NCBI RefSeq assembly: GCF_026155325.1 | Contig: NZ_JAPFPW010000018.1 | Span: 1-62,601, forward strand | DNA: 62,601 nucleotides | Reading direction: 5' to 3' | From: Desulfobotulus pelophilus | Lineage (GTDB): Bacteria > Desulfobacterota > Desulfobacteria > Desulfobacterales > ASO4-4 | Shown: one piece after another, positions 53,285 to 62,382 of the stretch | How positions within the stretch are numbered: position 1 is the stretch's first letter | Layout: every line of letters begins with the position of its first letter | Position numbers and translations under genes: made by a program | Notes under the pieces: generated by a model | What the model saw: the letters and a program-made list of their open reading frames with translations, nothing else | What the model was told of the DNA's origin: nothing | Database searches by the model: none

Positions 53285-54076
53285 ATGTCACGGACTCCCG
53301 TTATCCTCACAGCCTTTGGCACCCGCAACAAAACAAAAGAAACAACAGATTTTATTGAAAATTATTTCCGGAAAACCTTCCCCTCCTGTGAATTTCACTG
53401 GGCTTTTTCCGCCAGAAGTGTCCAGAAAAACCGACATCAGGGCACCCCTCCCCCCCCGGAAAAAGTATTGCAGGAACTGGCTGACCAGGGGCATTCAGGA
53501 GCCGTGATCCAATCCCTTCATGTGGTCTGCGCCGCAGAATTTCATAAACTGATTCCCCTCTGCAGAAATGCGCCCCTTGCTACCCAGCTGAGCCTGCCCC
53601 TCCTTGCCTCCGTGGAAGACTGCAGAGCCGCCGCCTGCGCACTGAAGCCTGCCGTCGAAAGCCTTGCTTCCGATACAGCTGCCGTACTGGCCCTGCACGG
53701 TTCCTCCCATCCGGGAGGCACTCTGTTCCATCTTATGGGCAGAATCTTTATGGAAACCTGTGGAGACCGGGCTTTTTTCGGAATGATAGAAGGGGAACCC
53801 GGCAAAGAAGCAATCGCCCGCCGCATTGGCAAGGCAGGGTTCACAAAAGCGCATATTTTTCCCTTTACCCTTATCACGGGCATCCACGTTGAAAAAGACC
53901 TTGCAGGCCCGGAAGATTCCTGGAAAACGGCCTTTCTTGCAGCGGGCATCACACCAGCCATTGATTGCCGCAGCCTTGGCAGACACCCCGCTATCCTGGA
54001 CATCTTCGGCTCCCATCTGAGAAAAACCCTGGATGCAACGATGGGAACCGGGCCTACACCTCAAGAATTTCCATAA
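53285..54076 (+). CDS. cbiK: Sirohydrochlorin cobaltochelatase, CbiK type
   Basis: 263 residues, cytoplasmic form without an obvious signal peptide. Family landmarks: ILTAFGTRNKTKETTDF, the first metal-site His in QSLHVVCAAEFHKL, the second in LALHGSSHPGG, and FPFTLITGIHVEKDLAG. CbiK inserts Co2+ (or Fe2+ for siroheme) into sirohydrochlorin, the entry to anaerobic cobalamin synthesis. No other cobalamin genes or cobalamin riboswitch are seen nearby. Its last 23 bases overlap the end of the convergent DUF3141 gene. Confidence 0.9.
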   Translation: MSRTPVILTAFGTRNKTKETTDFIENYFRKTFPSCEFHWAFSARSVQKNRHQGTPPPPEKVLQELADQGHSGAVIQSLHVVCAAEFHKLIPLCRNAPLATQLSLPLLASVEDCRAAACALKPAVESLASDTAAVLALHGSSHPGGTLFHLMGRIFMETCGDRAFFGMIEGEPGKEAIARRIGKAGFTKAHIFPFTLITGIHVEKDLAGPEDSWKTAFLAAGITPAIDCRSLGRHPAILDIFGSHLRKTLDATMGTGPTPQEFP

Positions 54077-56222
54077 TACGATTCAACAATTTCTCTTCGG
54101 CAGGATCCACAACCAGATCCGAAAGGGCCAGACACTGGGCCATTTCAACCACACTGAAACGATCAGAAGGGTCTTCCAGTAGTATGGGCAAGGCTTCCAT
54201 GGCAGCTGCCGGATCCATTTCCAGAATACGGGACTGCTCTCTTACAAGCTCCCGGATACGGGAATCGGGTAAATTGGCGGTTTTGGGGTGGTTACGGATC
54301 AACTCCAGCAATACGGTTATTTCCTCCTGATGCACAACTCCATCCGCTCCGGCAACGGCCACAAGAACTCTCACCAGCGCCTCGGAAAAACCACCTCTGG
54401 TAATTTTTTCCCGAAAGAACCCATCCTCAGCACTGCGCCATGCTGCTTCATGGGGCCTTTTATCCGGCCCTGCATCTGCCAGAGCCACTTGGGAAGCGGA
54501 CACCATGCGCACAAAAGGATTGCTGTAAATCAGCATAAAAAATTGCTCTTCCGCCGTTTCCTTCAGCCGGGTGACCATATCCATACAGGTCGCCATGCTA
54601 TTCACGAAGCTCTCTTCCATTTCACGAAAAAGATTGGTTCCGGGTGCAGGGGAACGATACTGGCGGACGGAACGGGCCGCCAGTTTCACAGGCAGCATCA
54701 TGGGGTTGATGTCAGCAAGCACCATACGCAGAAAACGCTGGGGATGATGCATCCGTATGAAAGCCGCCGACTGAGGCGTTACCATCTGACGGATCCATGG
54801 CTGAACAAAACTGCGGTAGCAGAGATCGTTTACCTTTGAAATTTCCGCCACAGGATAAAAATCCAGCTCATCTTCCACGCCATCATCCAAAGACTCAATA
54901 TCCTGAAAGGTTCTCGATTCAAAACGCACCTTGTAAGCTTTATCCGAATACCGCGGATCACCCTTCTCAATGATCATCTCATAAAGGCCGGGGGCAAGAT
55001 AATCCACCATATCAATACTACCAATAATCTCGGAATGTTCCTTTTCCGCAACCCGGTCCGATACAAACAGCCCGATATGGCCCACATTTTCATGCACCAT
55101 ATAAATAATCACCTGCTGCTGATGCTTGACCTCCTCCAGACTGCCCCAGACCTTCAGAATCCAGTTCAATGCCTGCTGGGGAGGGGTAACGTTATCGCCG
55201 TCAGAAGAAAACAAAACGATGGGATCTTCCAGCTCCCGGAGGTCAATCCGTTTACCCTCCTGAAAACTTACTTCGCCCAGCTCCAGCTGATTCTCAATGA
55301 AAAGATGCTGAATCATGAAACGGATTTCTTCCGAAGTCATGAGATAATAGCTGCTCCACCATCTTGAAAAATCACGAAACCGCTCACCCTCCGTATCCAC
55401 GTGACCATACAGCCTGTAAGGACTTCGGAGATAGGCTTCCGCCGGATCCAGGGCCTCGTGACCCGAAGCAAGGTTCGCACCATCAAAAAATCCGCCCCCC
55501 AGATCGCTGAAAAGCTCCACGCTCCAGACACCGCCGACCAGCCCTGCTTTATAACGCACCACATGGCGGCCCCGTACTCCGGCCCAATAGGAAATGGGAG
55601 ATCCGTTCAACACCAGGGGACCCGCCAGATTGGGACGATCCGCACTCATCAGCGCCACCGCCCAGCCCGCCTGACTGTTACCAATGATACTGGGCTTGCC
55701 GCTCTCCGGATGCAGTCTGGTCACTTCTTCAATAAACCGTATTTCCGCATTTTTCACATCTTCCAGGGTCTGTCCCGGAACTGGCTCGGGAAAAAACAGA
55801 ATAAAATAGACAGGATGCCCCTTATCCAGAGCAATGCCAACCTCAGACGCCCGTTTCGAACCTCCAAGGCCCGGAGCATTACCGGAGCGGGGATCAATCA
55901 CGACCACCGGCCTTCGGTCATGTCCAAAACTGACTTTCGGGCTTTTCTTTCGCTCTCCCTTGCAACGCCGGTCCCTCATCCGTACCAGAGCATAGTTCAC
56001 AGGCCGCTCGAAGGAGCGACCGTCCATGACCATTTCATAGGGAAAAAACAGTACCGGAGGCTGGCCGTCGGCAAGATACTGAAAAAAATCATTACCGTGC
56101 TCACGCAGAATATCCCAGAAAAGAAGGGTGCGCTGGGAAGCATCCACCGTGTAGTCCACAAAATCCAGACCACTGTTTGCCAGAGGAAGCATGTCTGCTA
56201 TTCGGGAAAAATCCTGTGCCAT
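54054..56222 (-). CDS. DUF3141 alpha/beta-hydrolase-like protein with TerB-like C terminus
   Basis: 722 residues. The first ~500 match the DUF3141 family, distantly related to polyhydroxyalkanoate synthases: VDASQRTLLFWDILREHGND, PPVLFFPYEMVMDGR, VVVIDPRSGNAPG, nucleophile turn IGNSQAGWAV, VLFSSDGDNVTPPQQAL, HENVGHIGLFVSD. Residues ~630-722 resemble a TerB-like helical bundle (LVAVAGADGVVHQEEITVLL). Function of the family is not established. It converges with cbiK, overlapping by 23 bases, and lies 32 bases after NAD kinase on the same strand. Confidence 0.85.
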   Translation of the reverse strand: MAQDFSRIADMLPLANSGLDFVDYTVDASQRTLLFWDILREHGNDFFQYLADGQPPVLFFPYEMVMDGRSFERPVNYALVRMRDRRCKGERKKSPKVSFGHDRRPVVVIDPRSGNAPGLGGSKRASEVGIALDKGHPVYFILFFPEPVPGQTLEDVKNAEIRFIEEVTRLHPESGKPSIIGNSQAGWAVALMSADRPNLAGPLVLNGSPISYWAGVRGRHVVRYKAGLVGGVWSVELFSDLGGGFFDGANLASGHEALDPAEAYLRSPYRLYGHVDTEGERFRDFSRWWSSYYLMTSEEIRFMIQHLFIENQLELGEVSFQEGKRIDLRELEDPIVLFSSDGDNVTPPQQALNWILKVWGSLEEVKHQQQVIIYMVHENVGHIGLFVSDRVAEKEHSEIIGSIDMVDYLAPGLYEMIIEKGDPRYSDKAYKVRFESRTFQDIESLDDGVEDELDFYPVAEISKVNDLCYRSFVQPWIRQMVTPQSAAFIRMHHPQRFLRMVLADINPMMLPVKLAARSVRQYRSPAPGTNLFREMEESFVNSMATCMDMVTRLKETAEEQFFMLIYSNPFVRMVSASQVALADAGPDKRPHEAAWRSAEDGFFREKITRGGFSEALVRVLVAVAGADGVVHQEEITVLLELIRNHPKTANLPDSRIRELVREQSRILEMDPAAAMEALPILLEDPSDRFSVVEMAQCLALSDLVVDPAEEKLLNRIMEILEV

Positions 56223-56254
56223 AATATCCTCGCTGGTTACATTGTTAACAAACC

Positions 56255-57103
56255 TTAAATTCTTTCTCCGCTCCAGCGCAATTTAGCCTTCAGAACATCA
56301 AAATAACGCTGATCCGGCAGGGTGATCATCCGTACCGGTATTTCCGCACGGACAACGGAAAGACTGTCTCCATGCTGCAGGGCATGGCCGGACTGACCAT
56401 CACATGTCAGCATGATATCCTCTGAAGACCGGGGATCCAGCCGAACGGTCACCCGCACGCCATCGGGGAGAATCAGCGGCCGGTTGGTCAGCGTAAAAGG
56501 ACAGATCGGAGTCAGGAGAATGGCCTTCAGAAAGGGATGGACCACCGGCCCGCCTGCTGCCATGGAATAGGCGGTGGAGCCAGTAGGCGTTGCAATGATA
56601 AGACCATCCCCCGTGTAGGTAGTAAGGTAGCGGCCGTCTATTTCCGTGCGAACTCTGGCCAGACGGGCCAAAGCACCCTTGGAAATCACCACATCATTCA
56701 GAACCCTTTCCTCCAGCAGCACCTGCCCCCCCCTGTGAAGACTCACCCGGAGACACATTCTCTCTTCAGCCGTGTAGTACCCCTCCAGAACGGCATCCGC
56801 AATTTCGTAAAGACGGTCTTCCACCACTTCCGCCAGAAACCCCACCTCACCGAATTTGACGCCAAGAAGCGGTACACCCCGGTTACCGATCCATCGGGCA
56901 GCAGAAAGAAAGGTTCCATCACCTCCCAGCGCAAAAACTACCTCCACCTCTGATGGTGCGCCGCAATAGGAAAGAACCTCCTCTCCGGAAGCGGAGTGCC
57001 GTACCACCTTCAGTCCCCGGTTTGCCAGCCAGACACTGAAAGCATCGGCTGTTTTCTGAGCCTGTTCATCCTCCTTCACGATCAGCCCCACGGTCGCGGC
57101 CAT
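56255..57103 (-). CDS. nadK: NAD kinase
   Basis: 282 residues from ATG 57103, with AAGGAGG upstream; the extension to 57220 is not supported. Motifs: GGDGT (Asp62 is the catalytic acid), GVKFGEVGFLAEV, VLNDVVISKG, TGDGLIIATPTGSTAYSMAA and NRPLILPDG. It phosphorylates NAD to NADP. Divergent from livK; the DUF3141 gene follows after 32 bases. Confidence 0.96.
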   Translation of the reverse strand: MAATVGLIVKEDEQAQKTADAFSVWLANRGLKVVRHSASGEEVLSYCGAPSEVEVVFALGGDGTFLSAARWIGNRGVPLLGVKFGEVGFLAEVVEDRLYEIADAVLEGYYTAEERMCLRVSLHRGGQVLLEERVLNDVVISKGALARLARVRTEIDGRYLTTYTGDGLIIATPTGSTAYSMAAGGPVVHPFLKAILLTPICPFTLTNRPLILPDGVRVTVRLDPRSSEDIMLTCDGQSGHALQHGDSLSVVRAEIPVRMITLPDQRYFDVLKAKLRWSGERI

Positions 57104-57202
57104 GCATGCCTCCTTATTATGTAAGCTACTGCAGCATAACGGGTTCACCGGGCTGCGTAAAGACAATTTCCAACGTTGTGCCGGAAGAAAAACGCTTTCT
57201 CC

Positions 57203-57231
57203 TTGACGCCCCATCTCCACTTAACTATTTT
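57203..57231 (+). promoter_or_regulatory. Candidate sigma-70-type promoter of the liv operon
   Basis: TTGACG (57203-57208) and TATTTT (57226-57231) are spaced exactly 17 bases, 58 bases ahead of the livK start. The -35 is near consensus, the -10 moderate. Confidence 0.5.
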
Positions 57232-57288
57232 TATCTTTTATCCGTTTTCAGGTATGGTTCACCCAACCCCATGAGGAGGAAAATCTCC

Positions 57289-58425
57289 ATGAAATCCTTT
57301 GTCAGGCTGTCATGTAGCATGGTCCTGGTTCTTCTTGCCACGACCTTCTTTGTTTCCTGCGGTAAAAAGACCGAAGATGAAGTCATCAAAATCGGGTATG
57401 GCGGTGCCCTCTCCGGTGATCTCGCCTCCTACGGCATTCCCAGCAGGCGGGCGGCTGAACTGGTTATCAAAAATATCAATGCCGGTGGCGGGCTTCTGGG
57501 AAGACAGGTTGTCCTGCTGGCAGAAGATGATGTCTGCCGCCCTGAGGTGGCCACCAACACAGCTACGAAACTTGCCACCGAAGGTGTTGTTGCCGTTATC
57601 GGCCACATCTGCTCAGGAGCCACCATTTCAGCTCTTGGCATTTACAACAGTACCAACACGGTCTGCATCTCCCCATCGGCCACCAGCCCGGAAATCACCC
57701 AAAGCGGAGACTACCCTGTCTTCTTCCGCACCATTGCTCCGGATGATGCTCAGGCAAGACTGCAGGTGGACTTTGCCCTGGACACCCTCGGCCTTGAAAG
57801 AATTGCCATCCTCCATGACCGTGGCGACTACGGCCGGGGACTTGCGGAATTTGCACGTAAATTCATCCAGGAATCCGGTCAGGCAGAAGTCGTTCTGTAT
57901 GAGGGAATTACCACGGGTGCCATGGACTACACCTCCGTTGTTCAAAATATCCGCAGATCCCAGGCCGATGCCGTCATTTACGGAGGCTACCACCCTGAAG
58001 CATCCAAACTCGTGATGCAGATGCGCAACAGCGACATGAAAACCCTCTTTATTTCCGCAGACGGCGTCAAAGATGACACCTTTATCCGTGTTGCCGGCGA
58101 GTACGCAGAAGGCGTGTATGCCACAGGACCCGTTGACGTATCCGAGAACCCGCTGGCCGTTGCTGCCCGTGAAGAGCACCGGCAGACCTATGGCGATGAT
58201 CCCGGAGCATTCTTTTTAAATGCCTATGCAGCCAGCATGGCACTGATGAATGCCATTGAAAAAGCCGGGGCCACGGACGCTGCATCCATCATGAATGCCC
58301 TGCGCAGCGAGTACATAGACACACCCCTCGGCAACATCAGCTTTGATGAGAAAGGGGATGCCATTGGCGTTGGCTTTTCCATGTATCAGGTGCAGGACGG
58401 TGTCTATGTTGAGCTGAAAGAATAA
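57289..58425 (+). CDS. livK: Branched-chain amino acid ABC transporter binding lipoprotein
   Basis: 378 residues from ATG 57289 with GAGGAGGA upstream. Lipobox FFVSC gives lipidated Cys24, so it is anchored rather than free periplasmic. Leu/Ile/Val-binding fold: IKIGYGGALSGDLASYG, INAGGGLLGRQVVLLAEDD, GHICSGATISA, FFRTIAPDDAQA, ILHDRGDYGRGLA. First gene of a complete livKHMGF set. Substrate could be a branched-chain amino acid or another small carboxylate or amide such as urea. Confidence 0.93.
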   Translation: MKSFVRLSCSMVLVLLATTFFVSCGKKTEDEVIKIGYGGALSGDLASYGIPSRRAAELVIKNINAGGGLLGRQVVLLAEDDVCRPEVATNTATKLATEGVVAVIGHICSGATISALGIYNSTNTVCISPSATSPEITQSGDYPVFFRTIAPDDAQARLQVDFALDTLGLERIAILHDRGDYGRGLAEFARKFIQESGQAEVVLYEGITTGAMDYTSVVQNIRRSQADAVIYGGYHPEASKLVMQMRNSDMKTLFISADGVKDDTFIRVAGEYAEGVYATGPVDVSENPLAVAAREEHRQTYGDDPGAFFLNAYAASMALMNAIEKAGATDAASIMNALRSEYIDTPLGNISFDEKGDAIGVGFSMYQVQDGVYVELKE

Positions 58426-58464
58426 ATAAAACCTGCGGAACAAATACCTTTTGCAGGTAAGAAA

Positions 58465-58494
58465 TTCATACCGGGGGCTTGCTCCCGGTATGAA
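58465..58494 (+). other. livK-livH intercistronic hairpin 1
   Basis: Perfect 11-bp stem TTCATACCGGG/CCCGGTATGAA (58465-58475 with 58484-58494), 39 bases after the livK stop, with no T tract after it. Such a stem can shield the upstream message from exonucleases and raise binding protein over permease levels. Confidence 0.75.
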
Positions 58495-58558
58495 AATAAT
58501 ATATTGGCAGCACGTTGGCAAAAGGTTGGACCAGAACAGAACGGTCAGGGCTGGGCCC

Positions 58559-58587
58559 GGAAAGGGAAAAACTTTTTTTCCCTTTCC
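58559..58587 (+). other. livK-livH intercistronic hairpin 2
   Basis: Perfect 13-bp purine/pyrimidine stem GGAAAGGGAAAAA/TTTTTCCCTTTCC (58559-58571 with 58575-58587) with a 3-base loop. It contains a T run in its own right arm. Located 105 bases before the livH start; may cause partial termination. Confidence 0.7.
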
Positions 58588-58691
58588 AGGCTCCGTCACC
58601 CATCGGACCTTCTGAAAAAGATTCATCCGCCGGAGATTTCCTGTCCGGAATCTTCTTTGACGCTCATAAACCAACATGGGAAATCTGCACC

Positions 58692-59594
58692 ATGGAACAG
58701 TTTCTTGAATATTTCCTCAGCGGCCTCACCCGAGGCAGCATCTACGCCCTCATCGCCCTCGGCTACACGATGGTGTACGGTATCATAGGGCTTATCAATT
58801 TTGCCCATGGTGAAATTTATATGATAGGCGCCTTCACCGCCCTCATCGCTGCCACCGCCCTCACCATTCTCGGATTCCCTCCACTGGCCGTTCTGCTCCT
58901 TGCCGGCCTTGCCGCAGTTATATGGGCATCCGCCTATGGATTCACCATTGAAAAAGTGGCCTACAAGCCCTTACGGGGAGCCCAACGCCTTTCCCCTCTG
59001 ATCAGTGCCATCGGGATGTCCATTTTTCTGCAAAATTATGTCATGCTGGCCCAGACTTCCGATTTTCTCCGCTTCCCCTCCCTTATTCCGGAATTCCAGT
59101 GGCTGGCTCCCTGGTCCCATATCATGAACACCTCCCGGTTCATTATCCTGGCCACGGCTGCGGTTGCCATGGTTTTTCTCACTCTCCTTATCAGGTACAC
59201 CCGTACGGGAAAAGCCATGCGCGCCACATCCCAGGACAGAGAAATGGCCCTTCTTGTGGGCGTGAATGTGGACCGCGTCATCTCCAGCACCTTCATCATC
59301 GGATCCTCCCTTGCTGCCGTGGGAGGGGTGCTGATAGCCTCCCATATCGGACAGATCAACTACTATGTCGGCTTCATTGCCGGACTGAAGGCCTTTACCG
59401 CGGCCGTTCTCGGCGGTATAGGGTCCATTCCCGGTGCTGTTCTGGGAGGGCTGATACTCGGATGGACCGAAAGTTTTGCCACGGGCTATGTTTCATCCGA
59501 ATATGAAGATGTCTTTGCCTTTGCCCTGCTGGTACTGATTCTGATCTTCCGCCCCGCTGGCATCCTTGGTAAAAACAACACCCAGAAAGTCTGA
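58692..59594 (+). CDS. livH: Branched-chain amino acid ABC permease LivH
   Basis: 300 residues with about eight membrane segments. The family opening GLTRGSIYALIALGYTMVYGIIGLINFAHGE and the EAA-like cytoplasmic loop RYTRTGKAMRATSQDREMALLVG are clear. The C terminus LLVLILIFRPAGILG is typical. It pairs with LivM to form the pore. The ribosome site is weak, fitting expression below livK. Confidence 0.95.
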   Translation: MEQFLEYFLSGLTRGSIYALIALGYTMVYGIIGLINFAHGEIYMIGAFTALIAATALTILGFPPLAVLLLAGLAAVIWASAYGFTIEKVAYKPLRGAQRLSPLISAIGMSIFLQNYVMLAQTSDFLRFPSLIPEFQWLAPWSHIMNTSRFIILATAAVAMVFLTLLIRYTRTGKAMRATSQDREMALLVGVNVDRVISSTFIIGSSLAAVGGVLIASHIGQINYYVGFIAGLKAFTAAVLGGIGSIPGAVLGGLILGWTESFATGYVSSEYEDVFAFALLVLILIFRPAGILGKNNTQKV

Positions 59595-59604
59595 TGAGGT
59601 TGGT

Positions 59605-60825
59605 ATGTCTGGTCTTGATGAAGTCAAAAAATCGCTTACTGCCGCAGTCTGGTTCATGTTTCTCACGTTTCCCATCATGGTTGTCCGAGTCCGGCCTCTG
59701 GACAGAACCATTGAATGGCGATGGGACAACATGATTTACGTGGGCCTTAGCGTTTTCTTCGGATCCTTTCTATGGCGAAAAATGCTCCGACGCAAGGAAA
59801 TGGGACTCCGAAGACAGGCCATGGGAGAAGACAGCAGGAGGCAAAATTTCCTTCAGAAAGCAGCGGGGAATCGCCGGTTCCTTGTGCCTGCCACGATGGG
59901 CATTCTGGTTATCACCCTTCTCTTTCCCCACCTTGTGAATCCTTATCAGATCAGTATCATGACCCTGGCCCTCATTTACGTGGTATTGGGTCTGGGGCTG
60001 AATATCGTTGTGGGGCAGGCAGGACTTTTAAACCTTGGCTATGTTGCTTTTTTTGCCGTGGGGGCTTATTCTTATGCCCTTCTGAATCAGCACTTCGGGC
60101 TGGGATTCTGGATCTGCCTGCCCATCGGAGCTTCCCTTGCCGCCCTTTTCGGCATCCTGCTTGCACTGCCCGTTCTTCGGCTCCGGGGGGACTATCTTGC
60201 CATTGTCACCCTCGGCTTCGGAGAAATCACCCGCATTGTTCTGGAAAACTGGGGAGCCTTTTCCGGTGGCCCCATTGGCATCCGGAACATACCCAGGCCG
60301 GAATTTTTCGGCATGACATTCAGCCTCAGCGAAGCCATTACCTTTATCTACTACATCATGATTGCAGCGGTTATTTTTACTGTTTTTGTGATCAACCGGC
60401 TCCAGAACTCCCGTCTGGGAAGGGCCTGGGTAGCCCTTCGTGAAGACGAGATTGCCTGCCAGGCCATGGGCATTGACAAAGCCCGAGTCAAACTCTCCGC
60501 CTTTGCTCTGGGTGCCATGTGGGCAGGTATGGCTGGCGTTATTTTCGCTGGATACAACACCTATATCAACCCGAAAAGCTTTACCTTTATGGAATCTGTC
60601 ATCATTCTTTCCATTGTTGTTCTGGGCGGAATGGGCTCTATCCTGGGGGTCATTCTGGGTGGACTCATCATGATCCTTCTGCCTGAATACCTCCGGGAGG
60701 TAGGACACTACCGCATGCTGATCTTTGGTGCCGCCATGATTGTGATGATGGTCTTCCGGCCCCAGGGCCTGATACAGGGTAAACGCAAAGCATATCAATT
60801 CCAACGAGACAAAAAGGCAGCCTGA
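59605..60825 (+). CDS. livM: Branched-chain amino acid ABC permease LivM
   Basis: 406 residues from ATG 59605, with GATGAGG upstream; the ATG at 59566 lies inside livH. An N-terminal part with two membrane segments (~1-100) precedes the canonical core: YVVLGLGLNIVVGQAGLLNLGYVAFFAVGAY, RLRGDYLAIVTLGFGEI, GRAWVALREDEIACQAMGID (landmarks). Ends VFRPQGLIQGKRK. LivG begins 5 bases after the stop. Confidence 0.95.
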   Translation: MSGLDEVKKSLTAAVWFMFLTFPIMVVRVRPLDRTIEWRWDNMIYVGLSVFFGSFLWRKMLRRKEMGLRRQAMGEDSRRQNFLQKAAGNRRFLVPATMGILVITLLFPHLVNPYQISIMTLALIYVVLGLGLNIVVGQAGLLNLGYVAFFAVGAYSYALLNQHFGLGFWICLPIGASLAALFGILLALPVLRLRGDYLAIVTLGFGEITRIVLENWGAFSGGPIGIRNIPRPEFFGMTFSLSEAITFIYYIMIAAVIFTVFVINRLQNSRLGRAWVALREDEIACQAMGIDKARVKLSAFALGAMWAGMAGVIFAGYNTYINPKSFTFMESVIILSIVVLGGMGSILGVILGGLIMILLPEYLREVGHYRMLIFGAAMIVMMVFRPQGLIQGKRKAYQFQRDKKAA

Positions 60826-60829
60826 GCCC

Positions 60830-61624
60830 ATGGAACCCATTTTACAAGTACACAACCTCACCATGGATTTTGGTGGCCTCAGGGCCCTGAACCGGGTGAA
60901 ACTGGATATCAGAGAGGGTGAAATTGTGGCCCTGATAGGCCCCAATGGTGCGGGTAAAACCACCTTTTTTAACTGCATCACGGGCATTTACAAGCCCACG
61001 GGTGGCGACATCACCATCACCCCACCGGGAAAAAACAGCCTGCGCATCAATGGCATGAAAGCCAACCGGGTAACGGAAAAAGGACTGGCCAGAACCTTTC
61101 AAAATATCCGGCTTTTCCCCAACATGACCGTTTTGGAAAATGTGCTGATAGGACGTCATGTCCGGACCCGCTCGGGTATACTGGGTGCCATCTTCCGTCC
61201 TCCTTCCGTCAAAAAAGAGGAAAGGGAAACCGCAGAGCACTGCTATGAACTTTTGCGGAAGGTGAACCTCGCCCCCCAGGTGAACGAGCTGGCCAAAAAC
61301 CTTTCCTACGGAGCACAGAGACGCCTGGAAATTGCACGGGCCATGGCAACGGACCCTTTTCTGCTGCTTCTGGATGAACCGGCTGCGGGGATGAACGCCA
61401 TGGAAACTCTGGAGCTTGACCAGTTAATCCGGAGAATACGGGAAGAGGACAGAATCAGCATTCTCCTCATTGAGCATGACATGAAACTGGTCATGAATAT
61501 CTCTGAGCGTATTTTTGTCATGGACTATGGTTCCAAAATCGCCGAAGGCTCTCCCATGGAGATCAAACAGAACCCCCTTGTCATCAAAGCCTATCTCGGA
61601 GAGGAAACCCATGCTGACGATTGA
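60830..61624 (+). CDS. livG: Branched-chain amino acid ABC ATPase LivG
   Basis: 264 residues. Walker A GPNGAGKTT, signature LSYGAQRRLEIARAMAT, Walker B LLLLDEPAAGMN and switch IEHDMKLVM. The GLARTFQNIRLFPNMTVLENVLIG stretch is characteristic of LivG. Overlaps livF by 14 bases. Confidence 0.96.
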   Translation: MEPILQVHNLTMDFGGLRALNRVKLDIREGEIVALIGPNGAGKTTFFNCITGIYKPTGGDITITPPGKNSLRINGMKANRVTEKGLARTFQNIRLFPNMTVLENVLIGRHVRTRSGILGAIFRPPSVKKEERETAEHCYELLRKVNLAPQVNELAKNLSYGAQRRLEIARAMATDPFLLLLDEPAAGMNAMETLELDQLIRRIREEDRISILLIEHDMKLVMNISERIFVMDYGSKIAEGSPMEIKQNPLVIKAYLGEETHADD

Positions 61625-62315
61625 AGGCATCGATACATACTACGGCAATATACGGGCCTTAAAAAATATCTCCATTGAAATTTCCGAGGGGGAAATTGTG
61701 GCTCTCATCGGAGCCAATGGCGCGGGTAAAACCACTACCCTCAAGTCCATTTCCGGCATCACTCCGCCCAGAAACGGACGTATCCGTTTTATGGATCAGG
61801 ATATTCACCACTGTCCACCTGAAAAAATTGTTGCCATGGGATTGTGCCATGTACCCGAAGGCCGCCATATTTTCCCCCAGCTGACGGTACTGGAAAACCT
61901 TGAAATGGGGGCCTTTCTCCGCAGGGACAAAACCGGCATACGGCAGGATCTGGACTATATCCTTTCCCTGTTCCCCATCCTTGCCCAACGCCGCAAGCAG
62001 GCAGGAGGCACCCTTTCCGGCGGTGAACAGCAGATGCTGGCCATATCCAGAGCCCTGATGGGACGTCCCAAACTCCTGCTTCTCGATGAGCCATCCCTTG
62101 GACTCGCCCCACTAATTATCAAGCAAATATTTGAAATAATAGAAAAAATCAACAAGGATGGCACAACCATATTTCTCATTGAACAAAATGCCAATCTGGC
62201 CTTAAAAAGCTCCCACAGAGGCTATGTCATGGAAAACGGAGAAATCAGCCTTTCGGATACGGCAGGCAATCTTCTGAAAAATGAAGATGTAAAAAAAGCC
62301 TATCTGGGCATCTGA
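61611..62315 (+). CDS. livF: Branched-chain amino acid ABC ATPase LivF
   Basis: 234 residues from ATG 61611, with GAGGAAA upstream inside livG. Walker A GANGAGKTT, signature LSGGEQQMLAISRALM, Walker B LLLLDEPSLGLAP, switch IEQNANLAL. VPEGRHIFPQLTVLENLEMG is the LivF signature stretch. Ends the operon; no clear terminator follows before the intron-like sequence. Confidence 0.96.
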   Translation: MLTIEGIDTYYGNIRALKNISIEISEGEIVALIGANGAGKTTTLKSISGITPPRNGRIRFMDQDIHHCPPEKIVAMGLCHVPEGRHIFPQLTVLENLEMGAFLRRDKTGIRQDLDYILSLFPILAQRRKQAGGTLSGGEQQMLAISRALMGRPKLLLLDEPSLGLAPLIIKQIFEIIEKINKDGTTIFLIEQNANLALKSSHRGYVMENGEISLSDTAGNLLKNEDVKKAYLGI

Positions 62316-62382
62316 AATCCGGCCCGCCCTCTCTGGCAGAAAGAACCGCAGAACAACTCTGCTGCGCACGGGCATACGCCAG

